This document shows positions 32,987 to 44,200 of a DNA stretch of 64,000 nt, piece by piece. The notes beneath the pieces were generated by a model that made no database searches, was not told the origin of the DNA, and saw only the letters and a list, made by a program, of their open reading frames with translations. Position numbers and translations under genes: made by a program. Origin of the DNA: Polytrichum commune (taxonomy: Eukaryota > Streptophyta > Polytrichopsida > Polytrichales > Polytrichaceae); assembly GCA_950295325.1 (NCBI GenBank), contig OX485805.1, forward strand, positions 29,871,501 to 29,935,500, read 5' to 3'. Within the stretch, counting starts at the first letter, position 1, and each line of letters starts with the position of its first letter.

Positions 32987-33204
32987 CGTGATGATGTCGC
33001 TGCATTAATCTTCGAGCTGGAAGTCCGCCGTTGCGCTCGCACCTTCGGCAGTCGCAGCAGACTTGAGCATAACGCAGCTTGATCAGCACCTCCAGGTGCC
33101 AAATTCGTCTTTCTGTAGGCTAATTGCGAACATGGGGAAAACATCCCATCGACATTTTTTTGAACTACGGATGAGCTCCAAGAATGCAACAACACGCGCG
33201 ACAT
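32987..33204 (-). CDS. Candidate 5' exon of DDL encoding a transit peptide
   Basis: An open frame begins MSRVLLHSWSSSVVQ and runs through a serine/arginine-rich, acid-poor stretch (VRAQRRTSSSKINAATSS) to a good donor (CG|GTGAGC) after 72 codons plus 2 bases. An acceptor at 32529 (ATCAG|TGCGGCGG) would join it in frame to DDL residue AAELHMDAP. Composition and position fit a plastid transit peptide, which the rest of the gene lacks. Doubts: the acceptor has a weak pyrimidine tract, other donors and acceptors (for example 32650, TTAG|TTTG) could be used, and 'atcatgtcgcgcgtg' also occurs in the hAT remnant at about 23597, so this could be transposon-derived. Confidence 0.4.
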
Positions 33205-35262
33205 GATGCCGAATCCTCTCCTCTCCTTCAAAATCCAAATAATAAAAATCGCAGCACTCTGACTCACATTCCAGCAAAATCTCTTATCTGTGTCTCTTGA
33301 AAACCTAACGTAACAAAAACAATTATTACATGCATTCGATTCGATTTGAAACAGATGTCATGAAGCTGTTGATGAAATCCAAGGGAATCACGCAACAGAT
33401 ACTTTACGAGATTGGTGTTGACTCTAGCCGCAAGTTGGAGGTGAGAAATTTATGGTACAGTTATATTTGGTTTCCTTTCTCTCCAGATTGATGTCGATAA
33501 TATTGGAGGAGGACGTGATCTCTCGAGAACTTCAACGGCAGAGATGATTTGTCAGTACGGCAGAATAATGACGTGGGGTGCCATTCCACGAGTCGTGGAG
33601 CAGGTATCTCGATTCTCGACTACCACTTTGACGTGGAATTTCTAGGACTTTCCAAAACAATGAAAGGGGAGAACCGACCGCTAACTTAGTTAAAGGTGAA
33701 CCGGTTGAGTTTGAGACATAACCGGTTCGAATTAAAGACTTCACGAAAATTACCAATGAACTTCGAGGTATTTACAGAATATTCTCCAATTAAAAAACAA
33801 AAGATGTCAACGTGTAGCTGGTTGGTCTTGGGAACATTAGGATCTCAACCACTTATGCCTCCCGGACACTGTTCCAAAAACACCTAAACCCTTTCACGAT
33901 AACTTGGAGGTAGCTCACACTGGTCACTGGAGGCTTGCTTGTGAGGGAGACTGCTCATTGATGATCTGATAATTGATTCTCCTAATCAAACATGCACTTA
34001 AGCTTAAGCTTATCCCAGTTCACAATTCTTCAGCAACTGCATGCTCTTATCATCAATAAACAAGCCTGACAGATTTTTCTGGTAATTTGTAAATTGAACT
34101 AACAGTGAAATTGAAACTGGATACAAGCACCAGATGATTCACTTCAACAGAATGCATGTGCATAAAGTTAAGCTTTCGGCTCGTCTTCACATGCTTCTCT
34201 TCAAGCATGTTATTTCCGACAAATTACATGTGCATTTAGAATTGGAGCACTGAATGTTTCTCTGCAATAGAATATATGTGCATTAAGAAGTCGGCTTCTC
34301 TTCACACACCAGAATACACATTCTTAAGAATGACACTTTTTGATTAAAATCATTTCTGTACTCTAGCATTCTTAAGAATGTCTATGGACATACACTTCTA
34401 TTCGAGATATAACGATCAGTCCAAGAACCAAGGTCCTTGAATACATGCATGAATGCCAAGCATATAGTCAATGGCAAGCTTGCATAGTCAACACGTCATT
34501 GTTACCTATCTTCAGGGAAAGCCTTCTCCCATCTACCAAGATTCAACTAGCCAAAAAGAATCTCACTGTATAGGTTACACTCTTAAGTGCTTATCCAGGG
34601 AATGCTATGAACGTGTGTATATACAATTTATACACATTTGAAATATATATATTGGCAGTGGCAGGTCTACACATTTAATGGATGTGCTTGTGGGCTGGTG
34701 CTTGATTTGGAAAAAAAATACCCACAGGATTCTGATGACAATGGGAAATTGTTGCAGCACAGACAAAACTGGTCTTGGAATAAGAAAGGTTCATGTGCAC
34801 ATCCTGAATAATATTAGACCTCTATGCATACCAATGATCTTGGAATGACTTAAGGTATATCTATATCTTCAACTTTTTGGGTAACGAAACAATTTATTTC
34901 TGTCGATAAAATATACAGAGTTGTAGAGTGCTGTAAAATTGCACTGACATTAGAGTCTTGCATTCAGAGTGGCGGACAGGTGAAGATCTGCTCAAGCTCC
35001 ACTTTCCTCCCTGCAAATCTCACCAAGGTAAACAAAGCATTGATTCCTCTCAGGCTTGAACACCATCATACATTTGACATCATAGTGAAATTCAGAAACA
35101 AGCCTAAACCCTAAAGTCTTCAACACTACATCATTTTGGAGAATCAGTTGCGTCTCCAGAGCAGCTGAAAGGCTTCGTGGATGACTTCTTGCAATGTACT
35201 CTTCTTGTCAACATAAGAAAACATTAATAAAATTGTCAGTATTCTGTTTTGCATTTTAAAAC
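33205..35262. other. Region between DDL and TRXo, no confident gene
   Basis: On the plus strand 33360-33440 reads MKLLMKSKGITQQILYEIGV and ends in GAG|GTGAGA. In the same phase after CTCCAG (33487-33601) comes STAEMICQYGRIMTWGAIP, ending in CAG|GTATCT. The intron would be only 46 bases, too short for most plants, and I do not recognise the product. It may be an exon remnant. The rest (33.6-35.2 kb) is AT-rich with no supported gene and probably holds the 3' region of TRXo. Confidence 0.35.
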
Positions 35263-37578
35263 TTACAGAAGCTCTTCAACCTTAGTTCGCAACCTCTTTG
35301 AGTCTGCTCCACTGAATGATGATACAAGTTTCCCACCTGTGTGAAATTGAAAAGTTGGCTGCAGGTACAAAACCCACTCAAGTTTGTTATTTTTTACTTA
35401 AATTCACAGTTTAGAACAGAATTCCATATGCAAGCATGAAGAACTCAATAATCGTGGCAAAGCTACACAAAGTAAGCCTTGCCTGAATGCTAGACAAATG
35501 TTGCTGGACTAGACACTTGGTTGCACAGAGAGTGAAGTCAAAAAAGAATCTGTTACCAACAACCAATATGACCTAAATCCTAAAGACCACTCAGAGTCTT
35601 TGACAAAGTACCAGTGCTTGAAGTTGACAGAATATTCCAGAATAACAATCAAGCAAGTGAAAAGGCATACCACAGCAGTGATGCCAGCAGCATCTACAGT
35701 TCTTTGCAGCTCTGGCTGTTGATTCAAACCAATTCCAAAAACGTCATGTCAGTTAGGATACTCATGCAAACAAGTTATCAATCTCAGTCTTTCAATTACG
35801 TGTAACTTAAGGGGAAGCTGAGGTGTAGACATACCTCATCAAGATCGACTTTCAAAAACTTAACATCCGTGAAGTCCTCACTTAGAGAGTCAAACACTGG
35901 TGATATGTGCCGACCTGGACAGAAGAACCAAATAGCAAGTTAATTTATATACAGAAGTCCAAAACAGAAGACAACATTAGAGTTATCCTTTAAATCAAAG
36001 GGACATTTGGTCGGGAGTTGGTTGTTTTGCATACAATACCTTCCATGTTCGGTAAGTTTTCGGTGCATGCTTAGAGGCAGTCATGTGGAGGTTTGAATGA
36101 AGAACATTCTATACAGGTTCATTAAGGTCAAACTCATTTTGGCATGCCAAGAGGTGCAAAAAATGAGTTTGGCCCTCAAAGAACCTTATGAAATAGGTTT
36201 TCTCTTCATTCACTTTCAAACACTACCTCCAAGCATGGACTACAAGTGGAAGGAGATTATTGATCTTATAAGCAAAACAACCAATGGAAAATCAGAATGG
36301 AACATCAAAAGTTCGAATATGTCAAGAGGTGAGAGATCTGAATTGACAGATGAGGGATGCATAAACTTACAAGGACCGCACCACTTGGCTGTGAAGTAAA
36401 CCACTGCAACTTTGTTACTGTCTGCGAAATGAGCAAGCGCTTCCACATCAGTTCACCTCTCATTACGATACCAATATTCAATGTGCAGTAGATGGGTTTT
36501 TTTGGGGAAGTGTAGTAGTAGGAACTGAAGCTGATCGGATAATACCTTTTGCTTCCTTCAACAAATTGCTGTATTGATCAGCATTTGACACAACCACCAC
36601 TCCAGCTTTGGATGCAGTTTCACCTGTCAACCCATACAGACAGACAATTGACACCATACCAATGAGTGCCAGGGTTTAGGGTTTCACCGTTGAAGCATAC
36701 AGACATTTCTCTGTTCATTCGGAGGCCTGTACCGGTTTAAATTGCATTACACCATCATATATATGACCTACCTCCAGGATGGCAAGCCAGGAGAATGTCA
36801 AATCCTAATGCTTTGTAAATCTTGGTCTGAACTCACAAAGTTTTTTATTCACTTCAATTTGAAGTGATGCACCATGAAATTCGAAGAATTCCATTGAATC
36901 CATAATGCCAAGGCAATGTATGCTATCCAGGCGTTTTTTCATTTCTGAGAGGGATCCTTCAATGCAAGTGTAGGAGGATCCTTCAATCTTCTGGCCATAT
37001 TATGCTTTCAGGACATCGAAGTGGCACGGGCGAAGGTTTAAGGCCTGTAACTAAGAAATCTGACTCCAGTTTTTAGTGAACAAAAAACCTGAGAGTCATC
37101 AACATCATCGAGACTGTCGATTGAGTTAACCTTCCTCCAAACAGCATCACTGGCCAGTGGTCACCGCAGAATTCCTTCCTATAGGCCTTGCCGATGGATT
37201 ACACCCTCACTGCGCCCTAGCTAGACTTTTCAACCTTAGGAATTTGGTGCACTTCTAAGAAATTTGCGTTGTCAATGCAATTCCAGCTCCACATGCCAAT
37301 TCAGTGAACAATTGTTTCACAAAGACCCTAAACCCTAAACCAACATACAAGAGAGGCAGGCAAGATGAAAGACCTGAATTTGAAGTGATGGATCGGGCAG
37401 AAACCACCTTGAGCAGGTGGAGATTCTCCTTGCCAGAATTGTTGGCTCCAAATACATCAGAATTCTTGACAGAATTTGAAAGCAAGGATGATATAGGCGA
37501 TGGTGGCGGTGTGGCCAAAGTGCGAGGGACCAAGGAGTACAGTGGTCGACGCAAAGCTCTTAAAGCTCTAGACGCCAT
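35263..37578 (-). CDS. TRXO: Mitochondrial thioredoxin o, 6 exons, 184 aa
   Basis: Thioredoxins reduce protein disulfides. The o type works in plant mitochondria on matrix enzymes. Exons, 5' to 3': 37578-37374, 36623-36546, 36421-36371, 35914-35835, 35715-35671, 35358-35263. All phases agree. Residues 1 to about 65 form a targeting peptide rich in Arg/Ser/Leu and nearly free of acidic residues early on (MASRALRALRRPLYSLVPRT). The thioredoxin fold follows, with the active site WCGPC at 108-112 split by an intron between the Pro codon and the second Cys codon. Further family marks are KVDLDE (the buried acidic strand), the cis-proline in VPTF-like 'AVPTFQF', and GGK near the C-terminus. Length fits the o class. 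The gene is divergent from UFL1, with 718 bp between start codons. Intron 3 contains a family A MITE. Confidence 0.9.
35979..36297 (+). mobile_element. Intronic MITE family A, copy 6 (TRXo intron 3)
   Basis: It begins 'agagttatcctttaaatcaa' and carries 'ttggtcgggagttggttg', 'catgccaagaggtgc' and 'ctacctccaagcatgg'. It stops after 'caaccaatggaaaatcag', so the right terminal repeat is missing, about 75 bases from the active-site exon. Confidence 0.78.
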
Positions 37579-38296
37579 AGCTCTCCAACAGTGTCGATAA
37601 TAGGAAAATTCAATGAAACTCTCAACACGAAAACTGCAAGAAGATAATACAAATCTTCAATTCTAAGAACCTACTTCAAGGTAGCGTAAACCTATCGTCA
37701 CAGGAATCACGAGAGCAAAGCTGAAGGTTTACATAACCTGAACTTATAAGTTAACCTCCGAAGTCTCTTTTCTCAATGCTAACTTAGAAATAAGTTAGGA
37801 TGAACTTTGGAGTGCTCACGCAAGCTTTTAGTTGACCATAACTTTTGCACTCTGTAACTTAGGGTTAGGGTTCTCACGTCTATATGCCCTTTTCACCCTT
37901 GACATGATGTTTTTTCAACTACCGACCCATGTGTGCTTTCGATGCTTTCGGTGCACGCTGGGATCGTAATTCATCACTTGAGGTTCCTTTCTGACTCAGT
38001 GTAGAAATTCTGAATACGCCCCTGCCATCGAAAGCCCATTTGGCTCGAAAATCTGATCACTCAAACTGGCATGTTTTTCAGCGATTGACTCATGTGTGCT
38101 TTCGATGCTTTTGCACTCTGGGATCATAATTCATTACTTGAGGTTTCTCTCTGACTTGTTTTAGAATTGCTGGACACATCCCTGCCATCAGAACCCAAAA
38201 ATCTGCTCGCTCAAACTGGCAATCGAAGTTTTTCGCCTTCCTTCTAATTTCAGTAGGGGTTAGGGTAGTGGGGTGAGAGATTTGGAGAAGGGAGAA
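37579..38296. promoter_or_regulatory. Shared divergent promoter of TRXo and UFL1 with a tandem duplication
   Basis: Only 718 bp separate the two start codons, so both promoters must lie here. A block of about 115 bp at 37922-38036 is repeated at 38082-38196. Both copies carry 'catgtgtgctttcgatgctt', 'ctgggatc.taattcat', 'acttgaggtt' and 'cctgccatc'. A 'ggggttagggt' stretch sits just before the UFL1 start. No TATA box can be assigned with confidence. Confidence 0.55.
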
Positions 38297-41200
38297 ATGG
38301 ATGCGGATCTTCTAGCGCTCCAGAAACTCTTTGAGCAAACACAGGAGTCAAAAGCTAAGGTTCGGTTGTCAGAGCGAAATGTGGTGGAATTGGTGTCTAA
38401 GCTGCAAGAGATCAATCTCCTCGATGCCGATCTGCTTCACACAGTCTCTGGTAAAGAGTACATCACTCAGGTCAGTGTAAAGCACTATCTGAATTACCTA
38501 ACCCTTTCACTACAACCTTCAAGGCTGGAAATCTCGGTTTAAGCCCAATTTGAAAAACTACATGTCAAAATTGTCTTGCCAGGGCTTAGGGTTTGAGACA
38601 AACTAACTCCACTAGGACAGAGAAACCCTGGTCCAAGTTTCTCAGGCTGGACGGCAAAGTATGTGTGTTATGCTTAGAGACCGAAAGTATTGTATTCTCG
38701 CGTTTCTGATGAATACTTCACCGGGGACCTTGCACACTTTATTATTTTTCAATAGCATGGTTCAAGTGATTGGCAAAAGCATCTCTGCACATTGGAACAT
38801 CAGTGATGATGAATATGTGTAAATCATAACTGCAGAGTTTTAATTATGATGACTAAGTTAGCATTTGAAATAAAGGTTGTGTTGCAGCTGACTAAGTGTC
38901 AAGTTACAGGATCAACTAAGGCAAGAGATGGACTCGGAGATTCAGCGTCTCGGTCGAGTTTCTTTAGTGGACCTGGCCGGCACTCTTGGTGTGGAACTCA
39001 TCCATTGCGAAAGGCAAGCACAGCAAATTGTGCAGAGCAATGCAGACTTGACGTTGGTTCAAGGCGAGATTCTTTCTTCCGGTTACTGGGACGCGGTTGC
39101 AGAAGAGATCAATGAGTCATTGCAAGTGGCAGGGCAAATGTCTGTTGCAGAGCTTGCTCGGCGATTAACTGTTGGCGCAGAGCTCATAACCAATGTTCTT
39201 ACCAGCCGCTTAGGGACTTCGGTGAGTGGTGATTGCTGATAAATCTGGTTCAGTTATGATGTGTTTATAGACATCAGAAGATGAATGCCATCTCATATTC
39301 TTATTGAGTGGTTCTACATTGAATAGTACGTTGTGAAGAGCAAGCTTTTGTTCTGTATGTGATGACTGAGTCCTTTGTGCTAATTATTATAGTCAAGAAA
39401 TCAGGGTTCAATACACTTCCAAAACTCTTTTCTGCTTATGATTCTGCTTATGGTTACATACTGATTTAGCGACAGGCTTCAGTAACTAGGAGACTTGACG
39501 AGCCCTTGTTTGAGGGTTTAAGATGGTTGTGTGATTTATGCATGCTAATAGATTCATGGAAAGCTCGAAGGGGGCCAGCTCTACACACCAACTTTTGTTG
39601 CACGAATCAAGGCTACTGTGCGGGGTGCTGTCCGAGCTTTGATGGTGCCTACTACACTCTCCACCCTCTGGATTTCCCTTCAGCAGCAGCTGCGTGAGGG
39701 GGAAGAAGGGCCCGCTGCCAAAGTCAGTAGTGATGGGGGTTTGTATCACTCCATCCTCAACCAGCTGATCGCAGAAGGCGAAGTCAAAGGTTCTCTTCGA
39801 GGAGGAAATGCTGTCTACACACCTGCGGTATGTCATCCAATATAATCACTGCTTCCTTCAACGCTTTCTGGTTTTATCTTGAACTGTGTGTGGTTAAAAA
39901 TGCCCCAGATAGATTGTACTAAAAAATTCGTGAATGACAGGCCTGTATTGATCATGAACACATTTGTTTTGTCAAATCTATATTTGCTGTTGACTATTAA
40001 TGAAGTGTGTCAAGAGTTGTGGAAACAAAGTGGTACTAATTTGGCATCATTTTCCTGCCAAATGTTGGCAGTCCCCACTCAAGAAAATACTTCTAGTATG
40101 AGAAACCTATCTTCAAGCCTGAGTCCAAACTCGAGTCTGAAAGTAAGGTCCATTAGGGGTGTTTTGGACCTCAAGGTTCTTGGACCTGGACTTTAATGTC
40201 AACCCACCCCTAAGGTTGCACTAATGGTGATGTATGAAAATAATCTAGACTTGTATCACGATGCATCTGATTTTGCTCAGATTTTATATCAACTTTATTA
40301 CTGGTATTCAGAAAGCAGCAAGTTCTGGATGTGACACCATGGGATGATTTGCATTTCAGGTCTTTGCAGTGGCCCAACGAGGAAGTGTAGAGTCATTCTT
40401 TTCTCAGGTTTGTTTTCTATACCCGTTTATCTCAAAGGTTTACATACATCAGAACCTCTATGAACAATGTAGAATTGTAGCATTTCAAGTTTAAGCTGCT
40501 GAAGATGTGAAGGTGGAAGGAAAATTTGTCAAAGTTGTTTTGACTTGATATTGAGGTTGTTTGGTTTACTTCTTGCAAACAGAATGGATATATTACATAT
40601 GATACTCTGCGAAAGCTGAATGTGCCACAACCCAAGCAATACCTACAGGTCTGAAAATTACCTTCTGGTTTTGCTGTTAGCAAAGAGTTTTGACTGTTTT
40701 GGTTTGTATGCTTTGTCAATGTTATTTTTTGTGAACTGATCTGAGACGTCAACTTGCACTATGCTTGTGCTCATGGAATCTTCCCAATCACACTCTAAAC
40801 TTGTAAGGCCTGTCCAGTTTTAAGATCCTCCTGCTGGAAGTGTACTGTATAACTAAAATCGAATGTAGCTCATTTGTGCAAGGAGATCAACGTCCTGTTC
40901 CTCTTGCAGCAATTCATGGTCTAAATTCTGCATGTTTTTGTGCTGATGATGTTGTCCAGGATAAATATAGGGATGGGATTGCTTTAGATTCTGTTTTTGT
41001 CCACCCCTCAATTGTCAACCAGCTGGATGCAGTTGCAGAGGAGGCTATTGCTGGAAATTCCTGGTAATTGTTTTTCACCATATAATCTACATCTGTAACT
41101 CTCTCAGTGGCAAAGACCATATAAAATTAGAGCTGATTGTAAAAGTTTAGAGATAGAGTCATCCTCTAACTCATCATGACTTTTGGTTGGGAGTTAGTTG

Positions 41201-44200
41201 TTTTGTAAACAAAACCTTCCATGTTTGATAAGTTTGTGATGCATGCTTGGAGGTAGTGTGGAGGTTTGAATGGAGAAAATTCTATATCAGTTTATTGAGG
41301 ACTTGCAAGGAGATCAACGTCCTGTTCCATTTTTGGCATGCATAGAGGTGCTAAAATGAGTTTGACTATCAATGAACCGAATTAGGTTGCTTATGAACCA
41401 AATGTCAACACTACCTCCAAGCATGCACCACAAGTGGAAAGAAATTATTGATATTGGATGCAAAACAACCAATGAAAAATCATAAGGGACCAACTCCCAG
41501 CCAAAAAGCCCCATTGAGTTAAAGGACAACTCTAGTATTCCAAAGACAGTGACTTTTAGGATTTAGACTGAACCCCCTCACTTCAATTTGTCTCTATATG
41601 AACAAGAACAGATGTTCTGATTTGGTGGAGTTTGTCTTTGCATTTGCAGGTGTGATGCATTGCCATTGGTGCCGCCATCCATTGAGACCTCAGATACAGC
41701 CAAATTGGTGACGTTATGTCCATCTGTACAAAGAGCCCTCAAAGTGAGAAACAACAATTTGCCTGTACACATATTTAATTGTATTGCTGTTATACAGAAC
41801 TTTACTTCGACCCAGGCTGGAACTGAAAGTTGGTATGAAATTTGCTCAAGCTTTGAATACTGAGCTTGTGTTGAATACTCACTATGTGTTTGTAGGAAAG
41901 CGGGGCTGTTATAATGGCAGAGACATGTGTTGTGAGTAATGCGTTCATCAAGGTGAGGAAATCTCAGAGAGGATACCACCTTGCTTTTTGTGTTTCGCCC
42001 TCTGTTTATAGTACCCCAACCCTTTGCAATTGTCAATCATGAGGATTGTCATTTCAAGTTTCAGTATTGGATTAGAGATGAAAAATATTATAAGTGTTCA
42101 AGGTGAAGATTATCTTTGTCTTTATGTGATCACTTAGACCCTCTCAATTGTGTTCATTATTGCACCTAGAATGGTATCTAGATTTTGAGCACATAGTTTA
42201 ATCTCATCGTGGGTCATTTATTATGATGTCCAATCATCACTACAAGCCTTACCATACACCATTCACATAGTATCTCTGATTACATAAGGTCCACATTCTT
42301 ACCCTCCCTTGTCTCTTTCTCAAAAACTTGATTAGAAGGACCTCACCAACAAAGAGAAAAAGGATAGGGGATAAGGGACAACCCTATTGCACACCATGCT
42401 GAATGGTTCTCTTTACTATTTGCTTGAGAGTTTGTTTTATCTTTGTTGTTGTTGTTGTTGTTGTTGCTGTTGTTGTAAGTTCTAGCATGTGAACATGGCC
42501 AAGGGCCAATTTACTTTATGGCGAAGGGCCGTGACCATGATGAAACTGTGATGGCCCTTGAAACTCATCCACATGACATATCATGGAAAATAAAATTGAA
42601 TCTTGTGTGGTCACGGGCCTTCAAGTGTGGTGTAAAGACATACATGGCTGGGCTTTCAACTGAATGTTATGTCATTACCATCCTATTCGTGTGGGCCCTT
42701 AAGGGTTGAGATTTGAAGTGACATGGTCTCCCAATTTTGTTCTAGAGCCACCTCTTTGAGGTGGAACATGATGCAAAATCCAGCAGACCTTGAAACAATA
42801 TCCATTGCATGCCATGTAGGACTCACTCCATGTAGGTTTGATCCGTTCAAACTTCCTCGATCCCTTAGATCCTTAAGCTCTAGTGTAAAATGAAGTGGAA
42901 CGGTCTCAGTTTTGTCCACCAATGAGAGATTTTAGATTTCAACAGCCACAGGCCCTCAAGCTCTAGTTTGAAGTGGCCCTAAGTCTCTTACACTCCTGGA
43001 AATTGATATGGTCTCCATGCGATGTGTCTTTGGACAGGCTCTCTTTGAGAAATTTGAGGGTGTTGCTCGTGACCTTGCTGTAAAGAAAGCTGCGGTAAAG
43101 AAGCTAACCAAACCTGCAGCACACAGTGTTGCTGAGGATGGTCATCCAAATTTGGGAACAGAATTTGGAGTCGAGGATCTTGACTCTGGGAACACCAAGG
43201 GTGTGAGACGAAAAAAAGGGAACCAGACTGGTGTAGCAACAGCCAAACCTGTGCCAGAGATGGAAATTATGAGTGATCGTAAAGGAAAGAGGCGGGGTGG
43301 AAAATCAAAGGGAGAGAAACATTCTGGAGAATCTGTTGCTAATGTTTCAAAAGGATTGAAAAGCGGTGCTGCTGGTAAAGGAAGTGGTATTTCGAGTGAT
43401 GAGGATGACCACTTCACCATAGAGTATCTTGCTACGAAGATTCTGGAGTGGTTTCCTGATATGGAAAGTGCAGGAGTTGGTAAGTCACTTTGCATATCCC
43501 CATTGTTGTAGACATTTCAGGTTGAGTTCAACAGAGTTATTTGTGAACTCAATGGGAGTTTTATGTGGGGAGTTGATCCCCTATGATTTTCCATTGGCTG
43601 TTTGTGGATACGAAATCAACAATTTCCTTACACTTGTGATGTTACATTCTCAGAGGTAGTGTTTAAATTTGATTGAATAGCAATGTTCTAGCACCTCTTG
43701 GCATGCCTAAATGAGTTTGACCCTTAATGTACCGATGTAGAATGTACTTCATTCAAAACTCAACTCTACCTCCAAGCACGCACCAAAAATCTATCAAACA
43801 TGGAAGTATTTGTATGCAAAACAACCAACTCCCAACCAAAACTTCCATTGAGTTTAAGAATGACTCTAATATGGACAAAGTCTACCTTATGTGGTTGTTT
43901 TCTTAGGGTTGATATTTTTCTGTTTCAAATAGTGTGCATAAAGATCTCATTTAGGACCATTTTTTGCTGAAAGTAAGAGAATCCAACCTGAACTTTTCTA
44001 TTGCAGAAGAAGAAGATGGTGTGTTAGTGAGATCCTTGGCAGAGTCAGTTAGGCCAAAAGTAGTGGCAATTGCAGCTCAAGCAAAACAAGCTCTCTTTTC
44101 AGCTCAGGCTGAAGACCGCCGCCGCCGCATGGATACATTGCAATCAAAGATTGATGAGGTGATGCTCTTACAGTACTCAGCTTGTTAGTTGTGTTGAAAT

